From: Dichomitus squalens LYAD-421 SS1
Lineage: Eukaryota > Basidiomycota > Agaricomycetes > Polyporales > Polyporaceae
DNA length: 64,000 nt
Assembly: GCF_000275845.1 (NCBI RefSeq)
Contig: NW_006766949.1
Span: 62,001 to 126,000 of the forward strand
Reading direction: 5' to 3'
The notes under the pieces are model-generated. The model was not told the DNA's origin and searched no databases. It saw nothing but the letters and a program-made list of their open reading frames with translations. Below are positions 32,859 to 46,100 of the stretch, in pieces. How positions within the stretch are numbered: position 1 is the first letter of the stretch; each line of letters begins with the position of its first letter. Made by a program: the position numbers and the translations under genes.

Positions 32859-35387
32859 GGTAAGAGGCAATGGTCCTGGTGAAAAGGCAGATAAGCGAAA
32901 GTGCGTGCATCCTGGGAAACTAATGTCCTGCAACTATAAGGGGCCCGGGGTTGGGTGAGGGACGCCCCCCACAATCTCGTTTGCGAATACACAACAAACT
33001 CAAACAGGTCAGTCGGAGAGCATGCAAGCAAACAGAGGCAAATAAAGAGCACCCACGGTCAGCGCTCCGTACCGCCTGCCATTCAATTTACGTACATGTG
33101 TCCGCTTGCGATCGCAGCAACAGTGGTCCTCGCGCCCATCTGACTCATAACAGTCGGGCCCAGGAGAGTGGGATGGAAGAAGAGAGCTACCCTACACAAG
33201 GGTAGTGAAGCGTGCCACTTGCTAGACGGATTTGACCGAAGGACAGAAATTGCTACACATCAACCTTCCAGGAAGCATACTTGCAAGACAGCAGACGCTG
33301 GGGTGACGAATGTTATAACACTGGGACTCCGGGGGCATACCTGAACTTCTTTTTTCTCCCGTATCAAAGTGGGCAAAGTGCGGGCAAATGCTATCCCAAG
33401 CTTCTATCATCTACGAACTCTTCCAAAATTACAAATGGTGAGAGACATGCCTTTCTAGTCGACTTCTCCGACAAGAGCGACCCTTAATATAGAGTGACCC
33501 GAGAACCTGGAACACGAACACATGGACAGACGTCGCTGTTGTTGTTGTTGTTGTCAACTTCTGCCGCCCCATCGGCTCTACTAGCACGGCCGCCGCTCGG
33601 GACATCCGAACCTTGCACTGAGTGGTCGAGAATTCACCGTCGTAGCTGCGCCTCTCATCCTTAGCTTGTCGACTCGTTCAGCTACAGTATATACCAGACT
33701 CATATTCTTCTCCGGCGGCACAGCTAACACACAGCGTTCTCCATTGCCTTCCCGCTTCGTGGTTCGCAGCAATTGCAGCATTGTTGTCTCTCTTCGCGTC
33801 CGCGCCGCCTCTTAGATCCGCTCAAGTCGACACAATATGCCAGGGTCCAAAGACCGGCATCTCGTTGGTCTATTCTCCCCCAGACCACGGAGTGGCGTCT
33901 AGTCCCCTGCTCACCGCTGCTTGGTGAAATGCTCCATCTAAGTCACTTGCACATCGTATGTCGGCCGCTCTCTTCAGCCTGAGGCATGTTTGGCTTGTAA
34001 TTGGGGGGGATGGCAAGGGAGCCACTATCTGAGCGGGGCGTCGATACGGCAGGGCGCATGATGGTACGAGACGACCAAAAGCTACGGATGGGTCGAGGGT
34101 CAAAAGCGAGTGATTGCTTGGGCCGTGAGGAGAATTCGTGTCCCAACCTGTATCTTTCTGAGTGGTATTTGTCTCTGATGATATAGGTGGAGTGATTGAC
34201 ATGCTGTGCGGAAGCGCGTATTGTGGGCTGTCCTTGGTTCACAGTATAGAACAGGTCCCCAGCGCGCGCCCCGTCCCGCGTCCTTCGCATGGCCATAGAA
34301 CCTACGCACATGATGGACGCAGGTCGCGCCAAGGCTACGCTTGAAAAAGCGGCCGTACGCCGTCAAATAATGGTCCGCGCGACATGATAGAGAACGAGGA
34401 CCATCAGCGTCCGCGATGAATGCCGATGCTTTAGCCATCTACCGTGAGCTGCACCCCTGCAAGCGAAGAACGATACCGGCGGACGCTCGCTCCTGCAGGA
34501 ATCAGCGGGAAAGCGATTGAGCATTCGCAGAAGCAGAGTTTCAGCTAGTATTCAAGAGACCTGTCATGAAACAGGTGCGTGTGGATGAAAAACCGAGAGG
34601 CGGGACTCACCGAGGTACCGCACTACCGCAATGATCGCCACTGTACTATCTGTTACAGAGGAGTCCTGAAGAAGGACAACTGCGGCACAATGCTCTGATG
34701 CACAACAATGTCCGAAAGTACAAGGACGGGGAGATTCCGCTTGTCGGCGATAGATGTTGGAGGAAGGGAGAGTTACTAACGTTCCAACCCCTAGTCCGGA
34801 CACGACCAAGGAAGATCGTTAGCTGTGCGCGCAGCAGTCCGTTACGACAATCGCTGCTTCTACTGAGAGTCTGCCAGTGTGTCCACAGAAACCTATCAAA
34901 AAGCCTACAACACATTCACGGTGCCGTGATGGAGGTTAGGGCCAATGGCTTGACGTCGCCTCCAGACTGCCAACCTCTGTTTGGGAAGTGGACGTACGGA
35001 TAGGTGGAAACTTCGGAAGTGCCGTGAGTCATTGATCCCTCTCCCAGGACGTGCGCCCATGCTCCAATTTCCTTCAACTAGCCGACGCCGGCCGCTAAAT
35101 TGTCAAGACCGTGCAGGAAGTTCAGGAAGTCGCCTGGCTGTGCGGGCAGCGGCAGTGTTATATAGTTAGTGTGGCAGACGCCCGGTCTCGGAAATTACGC
35201 CCTACTTTGGAGGCGATAGTCACGTGCAGGACAGGACATTGACGTATCGGCGCTGGTTGGGGACAAGTGGCCACCGCTGCCTGTTTGTCCTCGACATCCA
35301 ACCTCCCGCTCCTTATCCTCCGTGTATTCTACTGTCTGCTCATCGTCATCAATTCCTATTTGGCGTCTAGGCTCGCAATTCCCGAGC
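32859..35387. other. long intergenic stretch, no supportable gene
   Basis: Frames of up to 160 codons occur but overlap on both strands and lack domains. A TGT/GTT trinucleotide run lies at 33537-33554. From about 35190 the sequence is the leader of the Lunapark gene. Confidence 0.4.
33537..33554. repeat. trinucleotide microsatellite (TGT)6
   Basis: Six uninterrupted units of TGT in non-coding sequence. Confidence 0.9.
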
Positions 35388-37047
35388 ATGGGTCTCTTCA
35401 GCAGGTGGTTCAAACCGGTGCGCGCATCTTCCTTTCTTACCACATGCACCTCTGACACCGTGTTCCATTCCTGCTGCCCGTAGAGCCAGCCTGAAGATTA
35501 CGAGCAGGCTCTCGCTCTACTTGCTCAGGACATACAGAAGCGACAGACGCGTCTCTCCGAAATCCGATTGCGTGAACGTCGAGCGACTCTGCTAGTTTCG
35601 GTGTGGGCACTCGTCGCATGGGTCACGTACACGAGCTTGTGGTATATGGACTTCCTCCCCAACATAACAACACACCAAAGATCGAGTAACTTTGAGAGGA
35701 CCGCCAAAGCGATCCCAGTGTTTGTTGGGCCCATCGTGTACGTCTTCTTTCCTACCTTGAACTCTACTATTCTACAGTACCATCGAGAGCCGGGAAGTAC
35801 CGAGCCATGTGCACGTTCCTGCGAGGTGCTGGTGTACAATGCTTCATGCTTTTCCTATCTCCAAGTATACACCACCTTCTGCAAGTTAACATGTTCCAAC
35901 GCCTATGTTAGCATTCTCTTCGTCCGAAAAATAGTACAAATATGGTATACCCGCATTGGCGATGCTGAAGGTCCGTCCCCTCCCTCCAATACAGTGCTCT
36001 GACAAGCCCCTTCACTGACATCATCCGTTCAGAGAAGGCCCTGGTCAAGCTGCGCAAGAAGCAGCGCGAGAAGATCGAGGAAGTCAAGCAGAAAACAAAC
36101 TACTACTCTATGCGCAGTCTCATCGAGCGGTACGAAAGCAGCCCCGCACCGGAAAGTCCTGTTGGCCTCCGCCGCCGCGTTCCCGCTGTCCCCCAACCGC
36201 AGCCTCCCGTTCCCGGACCTCAGCTACAGCAACGGCAGCTCGCGCCGCAAACGCCACAACGTGGCGGGCTACAGGTGAATCCGCAGACGCCTGCCTCAGG
36301 GACGTTGACGCCTGGGTTGCAGCAGCAGCTTTCGCGTGAGTAGTGTGTCTCTTATATCAATCCGCGCGTCCCGGCATAAGCGGAGTGGAGCGTCTGCACT
36401 TGCGCTTGAGCACGTTCTGCCTGCCATGGTGTGATCTGTTTGGACACAGCTCCGTGCTACGTCCTAGGCTATGCTGCGATTGTACTATGACCGCGCGCTG
36501 CTCAAACCCGCTGTATCCTCTTCGTCTAGTCCTCATAGGTGGAGCGGTCATTGATAACCGACGTCCTTTCCGTAGCGTCTCCTCAGCGTCCCCTTCCTCC
36601 ACCACGCAAACAATGGTTCGATAAGCTCGCAGACGCCATCCTCGGTGATGAAGACGCGTCAACCACGGGCGCCGCTTCCCGATACGCCCTCATCTGCCAG
36701 AAGTGCTTCGCGCACAACGGCCTCGTCAAGGAGAGTCGGTGGGAAGACGCACGTACGTTCGACACGTCGTTCATCCATTATCGAGACTGCAGCTGATGAC
36801 CCGTGCCGCACCGTTAGAATACGTCTGCCCGAAGTGCGGATACTTCAACCCCTCTGCGCGCACCATCCGCGAGATCAAGGAGGGTAAGAAGTCGCGCTCG
36901 CCGGATGGCCGCTCGCCTTTCGTGCAGTCGGCGCCGGCGAGCAAGAACCACTTCGCGCCTCCCATCGGAACTCCTATCGCCGCAGAGGACGGTCGGCACG
37001 CCCCGACGACAACCGACGAACCGACGAGCATGGACGTGGACTCGTGA
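35388..37047 (+). CDS. LNP1: Lunapark, ER three-way-junction protein
   Basis: Six exons: 35388-35417, 35490-35737, 35912-35970, 36033-36335, 36576-36752, 36818-37047. They join in frame to 348 residues. MGLFSRWFKP and PEDYEQALALLAQDIQKRQT form the N-terminal cytosolic helix. Two membrane segments follow (ATLLVSVWALVAWVTYTSLW and the one around IPVFVGPIVILFV). Then come KKQREKIEEVKQKTNYYSMR, a Pro/Gln-rich linker and the Lunapark zinc ribbon, LICQKCFAHNGL with YVCPKCGYFNPS (Cys-x2-Cys pairs). The zinc ribbon is split by an intron between the two Cys pairs. A Ser/Pro-rich tail ends the protein. Lunapark stabilises junctions of the tubular ER network. Exon 1 codes for only ten residues, which decides the start. 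Confidence 0.95.
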
Positions 37048-38310
37048 GCCGTGTGTTGTAGGCTGTGGATGCGTATCGTTCGGGAATTGGATAGGTATGG
37101 TATGCGCGCATATAATATGCGTCCGTCATCTAGCATAGCGCACCTGTGGTAATGGAGAGGACTGGGGGGGCATTTGGGGATAGTCGACTAGGCGACCGCG
37201 GACTCTCTTCCTGTATATCTCGCCGACCGGGTGTCGGTTTTGAGGGCCGCGAGGGAGCGGATTCAGACGTGGCGGTGGCCGCCGTGGTTATCAGAATGTT
37301 CCTTTTTACACTTGAAGGGAGGTATGCGGCTGAGGACTGCATTCGCTTCGCTTGCCGATCCCGATGACGCCCGGATGCCAAATATCGAAGGCGATATGGT
37401 GGGCGTGGCACAGGTCGCAGGTACCATCCTCGCACATTGTGGCCCGCTATGTATATAACGATTCTTCGCTCTCATCTTGGTAGCACGACTAGTTTGCTCC
37501 GTGCGCGAGGCAATGTCTCCTAGGATCGTACCGGTATGACCTCGTGTCTTGTTTTTGGCGCGCTCGATCTGCTAACCTGCATGCTCCGATGGTCTGCTTA
37601 TAGCTAGCAGCATCAATCTAAGCTCGACATTCGACACCTTGTCAGTGGCCGCCTTAAGCGCTAGCGTAGGCGCTGCCCCGGAGTCGTCGGATTTCAGCGC
37701 CTCTTGCGAGCTTGTCGGCCTCAGCGAAGTACCGCCTTCGACGATCTGTATCTCTTCTGAGTATGTCCCGCCGTTGCATGGACCTCAACATCATGACAAC
37801 TCGGGCGAGCGAGCCCCTACGAGCCTTTGTTGAGACGCTCAGAAAGCACGAATTACCCTCTATTCATATTAGGAAGCATCAATAGCGCCACAGTAGATGA
37901 CTGTGCGGACTCTCCTAGGATTCCCATACGCCAGTACCTGGCTATCCGCCGCCACATCTCCAGGAGCTCGCGACGTTCTGACATCGGCTGGTCCTGGCGA
38001 TCGCTCTGTCAGAATGTTGCACAGGACTGCTGGCTTTCTTGTCAGTTGACATGTACACGCCCGTCAGGCACTGGCAGTGCTCGAGTACCGAGCCATATAT
38101 AAGGTTCAGATTGACCGGCCTTGTGACGCACCTCTCACCGCTTCCCAACACAAGTCTATCTCCAGCCTGAGACCGCTTTCCCCAGGGCCAACCCGACTAG
38201 TCCCGCAGCGCAGTCGGCTTCTGTTGAATTCAAAGGACCTCATATACCCACGTATCCTACTCTTCGCAAACCCCTCCTAACTACCACCTCTCTACTCCGA
38301 CAAGCGCACA
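37048..38310. other. intergenic, no gene assigned
   Basis: A minus-strand reading near 37290-37440 contains CEDGTCDLCHAHH followed by IAFDIWHPGVIGIGKR, an unusual Cys/His-rich word, but no start, stop or exon structure could be placed. The stretch just before 38311 is the CT-rich leader of the band-7 gene. Confidence 0.35.
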
Positions 38311-40897
38311 ATGTCCAGTGTCGGCGATGCATCGACTGTCGTGGACGGCCACGCGACCAGCGCGAGCTACCGCACACAGAGCAATGGGAAGCCACGCTTC
38401 CACCACGAGGATCCACCACTGAAGAAGTCGCAGCGCCAGCAGTCGGCGGCAAATTTCGTTACCGCGGTGGACTACATGGAGGAGGATCGCCCGTTCTTTG
38501 TCAAGATCGGCAAGGACGGGCTCATCGGGGCACTGCAGAAGCTCGATGGGCAGCTGAGGAATGTATGTCCAGTTTTGTCGTATCTGTCTCTATGGATGTG
38601 GCGTGCTGACGAGGTGGCTTGTGCAGGCGGGGCGTCCGCATATTCTGTCTACGAAGGTAATCGTCGGTTGCGCACTATGAACGGCTTCCCCCATCCAAAT
38701 ATGATGCGCTCGTAGGGCGCCCCATCACTTTCCCCCTCTTGTGGCCAATTATCAGCCATCGTTGCATGTGAGGGAGGTCTGCAGACCGGCAAGGGTGGTT
38801 ATCCCTGAGTTCTGCAGACCTCGTTGTAGGCTACTCGCATATGATGTCCCGGAAGCCGATGCGCTGACTCCGGAATTTTCTACATAGAAACCGACGGACT
38901 GGATTGGCAAGGAAGTCACCCCGGGACAGATCGGTCTCATAAATCACGGTGGTCTGCCCAAAATCCTCACCCACGCGGGGCGGTACCCTGGCATGCCGCT
39001 TCGCAACTGGTGGGCGCGCTCGTGGGCGGGAACCTGCGGCTGTACGTCGCCCGCTCTTATATCTGTTGCAGCTGGGTCCGTCGGCTGACGATTTGGTTTT
39101 TTTTTTGCGGCGGCTCCTGTAACAGTGTCAGATACGGTGATTGAGTTCAAGGGTCTGACCGTGGTCCAGGTCTCTCAGAACCAAGCTGCGGTCGTGTCGG
39201 ACCCGCAGAACCACGTGTTCGTGATAAAGAATTCGGGCTTTGTGGCGTATGCGATCGAGGGGACGTACAACGTGCTGTCCATTGTGGACCAGACGCACCT
39301 GCCGACTATGATCAAGGACAGGATCACTGGCGTCGTTCTCGGATGGTACGCAGACTCTCGCGACAGCACTTGATGATCCACTCTGACTGGAATGTGCCTA
39401 CACAGGAGCCACGAAGTGACAATGAAGAGCAGGACGGGGGCTGGGTCTAATCAGGACTACGTCGTGGCGCTCTTGTGAGTGTTGTCTTCTGGCAGCGGAA
39501 AGTTCAAGCATCATAATTAATTCTATCACAGCCTGAACATTCCGGCAAACAACTGTGCAATCTTGCAGAAGGGAGATGACCTCGAACTTCTACCGGCCGG
39601 ACAGCACTACATCACAACGCCGAATGTGACGCTCCGCGGGCTGTTCACTCTCGGCGAGAATCAGCTAGAGATGCCGACCAAGGATATGTACGCATTGCTG
39701 TCTCTGCACTTCTATCTAAACTCATGCGAATATCAGCTTCACCCGGGACCAGGTCCCCGTCAGCTTGACAATTTATCTGAAATGGTGAGTTGCGAAACCT
39801 CCATTGTCGCGACGGTAAATTCACCGGTCATGGCAGGCAATTGACAGAGCCACTCAAGCTGACGACGCACGGTTACAACACGCCCTACGACGCGCTCCGG
39901 TAAGTATCTTGTGCATTTCTATTACGGCGTGTTCTGACTGTGGGCGTTCAGGGACAAGACGCAGTCTATCCTCACGCAGATCGTTGCCCACTGTGCGTGT
40001 GGATCCGAGAAAGGATGAGAAGGATGCTGAACTTTCCCCCGTCGTCTTCCTGTAGTGGACTATAGTTCGATGGTCAAGCAGCGCTCGATCGGTCCGGATA
40101 ACATGGACGACGGCACCGATGCTTCTTCCGCGTTCCTCGATGCGCTCCGGACCCGCGCCATGGATGACTTGCACGCCGCAGCGCTGGAGTACGGTATCAT
40201 CATGAAGGATCTCGGTATGTGCTTAGCCCACTCGTGGCTCTGGTTCGTGATTGACGAGGGATTGCAGCGGTTATTGATAGGCAGTTCAAGGGCGACATCG
40301 CGCAGACCATGGACAAGCTCACCACTCGTGCACTCCAGGCACAAGTGGAGGCTGCTGTATGTGTTGTTGCATTGTCGCGTACCAGGAGACGCTTTTCATA
40401 CCTAGCCATCTACAGAATGTCGATCGGGAGAACAGCAACAAGATCAAGCAGGAGGAAGGCACCCTCGCCGTCGCGCGCGTTAAGGCCCAAGTCCAGAACG
40501 TCAGTCTAGGCCTGCTAACCCTCTTCTCACCTTCTCGCGTGCTCACCCGTTCGCGGCTCTACAGACCAAGGCTGACGCGGAGGCGTACAGCGTCGTCAAA
40601 GCCGCGGAGGCCCAGGCGCAGAAGACGCAGATCGACGCCGAGGCCCAGGCGAAGGCGACGCGCCTGGCTGCCGAGGCGGAGGCAGAGGCGATCCGCCTGC
40701 GCGCCGTCGCCGACGCCGCCGTCATCGACCACTTCGCACGCGAGATGGAGCTCCGGAGGACGGAGGTCAGGCGCGTGTCCGCGTTTGGGGACAAGGCGGT
40801 GTTCGTGCCTACGGAGGGCCTCGGGTCGATGCTGGGTAGCTCGATGGCGCTGGGTCTCGCGGCTGGGCTGGGGGCCGATGGAAGGAAGGCGGGATGA
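38311..40897 (+). CDS. band-7 / SPFH domain protein (prohibitin-homology)
   Basis: About a dozen exons. MSSVGDASTVVDGHATSASY starts a hydrophilic N-terminal part. ALQKLDGQLRN joins AGRPHILSTK (a 30-nt exon, 38627-38656), then TDWIGKEVTPGQIGLINHGG and RYPGMPLRNWWARSW. The SPFH core has VVQVSQNQAAVVSDPQNHVF, SIVDQTHLPTMIKDRITGVV, LELLPAGQHYITTPNVTLRG and FTRDQVPVSLTIYLKWQL, then YDALRDKTQSILTQIVAHLD and RTRAMDDLHAAALEYGIIMK. An Ala/Glu-rich coiled coil follows (AEAQAKATRLAAEAEAEAIR). The product ends GLAAGLGADGRKAG. Such proteins form ring-like scaffolds in membranes. This subtype is common in fungi, lacks an obvious membrane helix and has no settled role. All the introns traced are short and GT-AG. 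Confidence 0.85.
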
Positions 40898-42994
40898 GGG
40901 GACGGGTGTATGAAGTATGTTTGTGATGGACGTCAGGTTTGATTACATTTGGATTGGTGAGTTACTGTGCTATTATGTTATGCGCTCGGCCATGGGCTCG
41001 CCCCGATCACTCTCGTTTATTGTATTTCATGCGAATACGGACGCTTTCCCACTAACACCTCACTGTACCTGGGAATGCTGACAATCTGACCTCCCCTTAC
41101 TATTTTCAACGCATCCTTTTCGAAGTTTTCCTCAGAATCGGATGTGGGTGATTTTGATACAAGAAGTCTCTTGCTGAGATCGGCGCGTTTATATATTATT
41201 GTTCTGGATACACACACAAAGGAGGATGAGGGCCGGGCAAGTCTGCAATTGGTATCCGCAGAAGTATAGGGTGCCACAGCGAGACGAGTTGAATATGTAG
41301 CGGCCGTGGGCTGCTTGAGGTCGCCGAGAAGCGGTGCAAGCCATGGCAGATATAGAGTGAGAAGGCACGCGGAAGTGCCGCACTGAAAGCAGTAGCCACT
41401 ACCTCATAGTAAGGCAAGTATTGCTTTCCTTCGAGATCGGTTGCCGATCCGTGGCCTGGAATTTCGAGTCGATCAAACCTGCCGAACGGTAGATGTCTGC
41501 CATTCTTGCAGGATATTCCATTCTCATCTCTTGAGACCAGAATCAGGCCGTAGAGCAATTACGCCTGAATGTGCAATCCAGAGCACTCTGGGCTGGGCAA
41601 GGTTCCCTCGGTGGTTTTGGATATCGCAGCCGGTGGATGCGAGTGGCTACTCCTCACACAGGCTTCTGTTCGGGAGAGAGCGCGGGGAAGGACCTGCTAT
41701 TAGGCAGATTTGTTGCCCCCGTCACACCAATTATTGCGGCGCATGTGCCTGCCTACAATCACGCGCACACAGTCCCGGACGAGAAGTGTGAAGAGTGGAA
41801 CAAACTCACAGTGAGGCATACATATATAAGCAACCCAGAAAACCGTCCCTGCCGATCTGGCCTTGAGCCCCCCTCCACTATCCCCCCTCACTTCTCTCCT
41901 ACCCTCCTCCAGTTTTCCAGGACATTGTCGCCATGTACGTTCCCCAGCCACAGACGCGTCGAGGTACGCGGTGGTGCGTTCTTCACGTGATCGTTCCTCA
42001 TGCGGCGGTGACCATGGGGTGATCGCGATATGATCTCACCGAGCCAGAGAGGCCCATTGCGCTGGCTAGACGAGCCGTCGGAATCGTCCATGGAGAATTG
42101 GGGCTATCTTCATGAACGTGCGTCGCGCCCCCCTTTCCGAGCTCAGCATGACAGGATTGGTCGCGCGCACTCTGGCGCAGATCACCGCGCATTGAGTCGC
42201 GATAATCCGCGAACCGCGCATCTAGGTTGCTTCCCCGCGAGCGTTCTACTCTTTCTCCGACGATATTGCGGTAATCAGATGCAAATGTATGGCCGCTCGA
42301 TTGCCTACCTGAGCCGATCCATAGGCAAGATCTGCTGCAGATCGTGCGAGCCCGCCCCTAGCCACCTTGGGCTTCCCCGGGTGCGCTTGCAGCGAGAGGT
42401 TGTCAAGCTTTCACCTGTCGCAGGAAGGGAGATGTCTGCGATGGGAGAGCGCAACTTGACGTACCCTGAGACTGGGATAGGGAGCTGCTGCGCGATAAGC
42501 GTAATAACTCTCTGGAAGTTTCGGTGCAGGGTACTGCCGATACGTAAAGATTTGTAGCCTACCTGGCGGTTGACGGCGATAGAGAGAGCATGCTCTTGGC
42601 TATACCACAGGAGTTGTGCTGAGAAGAATGCATGGCGACAGACCAGAATGCATGAGAACGATGCTGGCGGTGTAGGACTTGATGGCCTAGGTCTATTGCG
42701 GAGCGCGGGGGCACTCGTCGACGCGGGTCTGTCCGTGAGAGAAGCGGGCACACCATATGCGCAGAGGACTGGGCTCTGCGAGACGGGTCTCATCGATGGC
42801 AGGAGCGGTGTGTAGCCGGGACGGCCTCGGGACGGCAGTATTTGGCGCGGCGGTGAGTAGGAGTGGTCTAGATTGGCTGGCTTGATTGAGCAGATTGGAG
42901 GCGTTTGCCTGTTTGGGCGATGACGCCCCACACGTGACATCACTCGTCCTGGTTTGGGCAGAGGACGAGAAAGATGCTGGCCAGATACCGCACT
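40898..42994. other. intergenic, one possible small gene
   Basis: No confident gene. A TATATAAG box at 41820-41827 is followed by a pyrimidine-rich leader and ATG at 41934 (MYVPQPQTRR). A donor-like gtacgc and an acceptor-like GAGCCAG would join it to ERPIALARRAVGIVHGELGL and a stop, a product of about 32 residues. Minus-strand frames at 41017-41558 have no domain. Confidence 0.3.
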
Positions 42995-43150
42995 ACTTAA
43001 GCATCTCCCCATCTCTCTTCGCTGCTGCACCATCTCCTCCTCCCCGTCTCTCCCCTCCTTCCTCTCATCGTCTCCCGCTCCGTTACTCCCTGTCTTATCG
43101 TCGACTCCTAGATTGCCCCTCCATACCTTTCCTCGTCTTCGCAACCAGCA
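42995..43150 (+). promoter_or_regulatory. pyrimidine-rich core promoter / leader of TPS2
   Basis: About 150 bp of nearly pure CT sequence on the coding strand directly before the TPS2 start codon. This is typical of highly transcribed fungal genes without a TATA box. Confidence 0.5.
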
Positions 43151-43153
43151 ACG

Positions 43154-46100
43154 ATGGACAGCTTCGCGGAACCCCGCAAGCCCCTCGACATCTCCGTCTC
43201 TCTCTCCGACGTTCGTGGGCAGGTCGCCAAACTCGAGGCCGACCTTCGCGAGAAGGACATCCCCCTCTCTGGTCGAATCATCCATGTCTCCCACTACCTC
43301 CCTATCACCTGTGCCTTCGCTCGTAGGCCGCGTCCGCAAGATATTCCAAGTCCCCCCGCAACCCCGCCTGCGAAGGCCTCGGACATCCCGCCATCTCCTT
43401 CCACCGAGCAACCCCCCTCAGGAGACTTGCCGACTCCTAAGGCCACCGCCCCGGCACAGCAACACGAGTCCCCGCAATGGACACTTAACGTGCGCTACGG
43501 CCACTCGGCCATGGTGAGCGGCATTGACTCCCTTGCGGAGACACATGAGCAACTGTTCGTCGGTTGGACCGGCGATATCGAATCCGTTTCTCAAGCTGGG
43601 CCCCCGCTCGCCGCACCGAATTCAAGTGGCCCGTCGGATCCCCCCATCAGCAAAGTCCCGACGGCCTCCCTCAGCGATGCGGACAAGAAGGAGCTCGAAG
43701 ACCTTCTTGAGAACTACCGCTCACGGGATGAGGTCGAGGAAGGGAAGGAGATTCACTACGTGCCTGTATTCCTTGACGATAAGGATGCGCACGGTCACTA
43801 CGATGGATACTGCAAGCAGAGTGAGTGTACACGTTCCTCTGCCTCTCCCTTCGATCCGCTTTTTCGCATCACTCTACTCTCTTTGACATGCTTCCGGATC
43901 TTTGACACTTTCGTGCCTCTATCACCGCCGTTGGCCACTAGTACGTGCGCTTGCCTTATCCGCAGGTTGCAACTGGAAAACGTACTTGCCCCGCCGTATT
44001 AGTCCCGTCCTAGGCATCCGTCCTGTAGATCTGCACGCTCTCGCTGTATATCCGGACCGGGGCGTGGTGCATCCTGGAAGTTGGCTTTCCCGCTGAGCTT
44101 CGTTGAATGAGAGAAGGCGACCACGCTATCGCACGGATGCGCTGAGCGTTTGTTTGAATGGCTTGCCTTCGAATAGCTGTTTATGGCATGGCATTTTCCC
44201 AGGGTCTGGGAACCTTCTTCCCTCTTCTGTTTTGCGGTGTTCTAGGCTGTGCCACGCTCACTTCGCACATGCCCCGCCTCACAATCGTTGTCACTTTTCT
44301 TCATCTATGACGATGGGCTGACGCATCATACAGCGCTCTGGCCTCTGTTCCACTACTTGCTCTGGCAAGACGTCGCAACGGAGTACGCCTCCGCAGACGC
44401 GCACTGGGCACCGTATGAGGCCGTCAACTCTGCCTTCGCGAAGCGTGTGGCAGAGGTGTACCGGCCCGGAGACCTCATCTGGATCCACGACTACCATCTG
44501 CTCCTCGTTCCGTCGCTGCTCCGCCAGACCCTTCCGGATGCCACTGTCGGACTCTTCGTGCACACGCCTTTCCCGAGTTCCGAGGTTTTCAGGTGTCTCC
44601 CCAGGCGCAAGGAAATCCTGGATGGCATGCTGGGCGCCAACCTGATCTGCTTCCAGACATACTCGTACTCAAGACACTTCACGTCATCGTGCGTCCGTGT
44701 GTGCGGTTACGAGGTCACGTCGCGGGGTGGCATCGATGTTCAAGGCCACGTTGCCGCTATTGGGTACTGCCCCGTCGGTGTTGACGCGGAACGTGTGGCG
44801 AAGGATACGTAAGTAGATCACCGCTCGTCGTGTCTCTGCGGATCTGACCGTTATCTCCCAGGCTCCGCCCGGGTATTCAGCCCAAGTTGGAAGCGCTTCG
44901 TGCGCTCTACGAGGGAAAGAAGATCATCGTCGGCCGGGACAAGCTTGACGTGGTCAAGGGTGTCGTCCAGAAGCTCCGCGCGTTCGAGAAGCTGCTTCAG
45001 GACTACCCTCAGTGGATCGGCAACGTCGTCCTGATCCAGGTCACGTCCCCCGCACTCTCGGACTCGCCCAAACTCGAGCGTCAGGTCTCTGAGCTGGTCG
45101 CGCATATCAACGGAGAGTACGGTTCACTCGATTTCATCCCAGTGCACCACTAGTAAGTGACGTCTCTGCGAAGCTTTTGAGTTACGCGGATCTGGACGGT
45201 GTCTGATCATCGACACAGCCACCAAACGATCAAGAAGGACGAGTTCTACGCGCTGCTTTCGGTTGCAGATCTTGGTGTGATCACGCCGCTCCGCGACGGT
45301 ATGAACACTACCTCCATGGAGTTCGTCATCGCGCAGGAGCGCACGAAGAAGAGCCCCCTCATCCTCTCCGAGTTCATGGGTATCTCGAGCAACATGGTGG
45401 ATGCGCTGCAGATCAATCCTTGGAATCTCAGCGTACGTGTCTGCAGTGGTCCATCCTCACAACTTGCGACTAATCAGTGTCTGATTGACCTACAGGAGGT
45501 TGCCGCTGCCATGCACCGCGGACTGACCATGCCGGACGACGAGAAGCTTCGTCGCCATCAGGAACTGTACAAGACCGTGACCACCCACACGTCGCATACC
45601 TGGGCTGCTTTGCTTGCCAAGAAGCTCCTTGAGCGTCTCGGCAGCTCGAACATGGCCCGGCAGACGCCGTTCATCCCCAAGGGCGACCTTGAAAGCCACT
45701 ACGTGAAGGCAAAGAAGCGGCTCTTCCTGTTTGACTACGATGGCACGCTCGCGCCCATCGTCAAGACACCCAGCGCTGCCGTCCCCTCGAAGGAGACGTT
45801 GCAGGCGCTCGAAACGCTCACCGCTGACCCGCAGAACGTTGTTTACATCATCTCAGGGCGCGACGGCGAGTTCCTGGAGCAGCACCTGGGCCACATCAAG
45901 AATCTCGGGATGTCCGCGGAGCACGGTGGCTTCATTCGCGAGCCAGGACAGTCTGGGTGGAGGAACTTTACGGAGTCGCTGGATATGAGCTGGATGTCGG
46001 AGGTGCTCGAGATCTTCAAGTACTACACCGAGCGCACCACCGGCAGCCATATCGAGGTCAAGAAGAGCTCGATCACTTGGCACTACCGTTCCGCGGATCC

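Noticed and set aside
42305..43411. 368-codon minus-strand frame
   Set aside because: It lies opposite the TPS2 leader and first exon. It is Pro/Arg-rich shadow coding without a domain.
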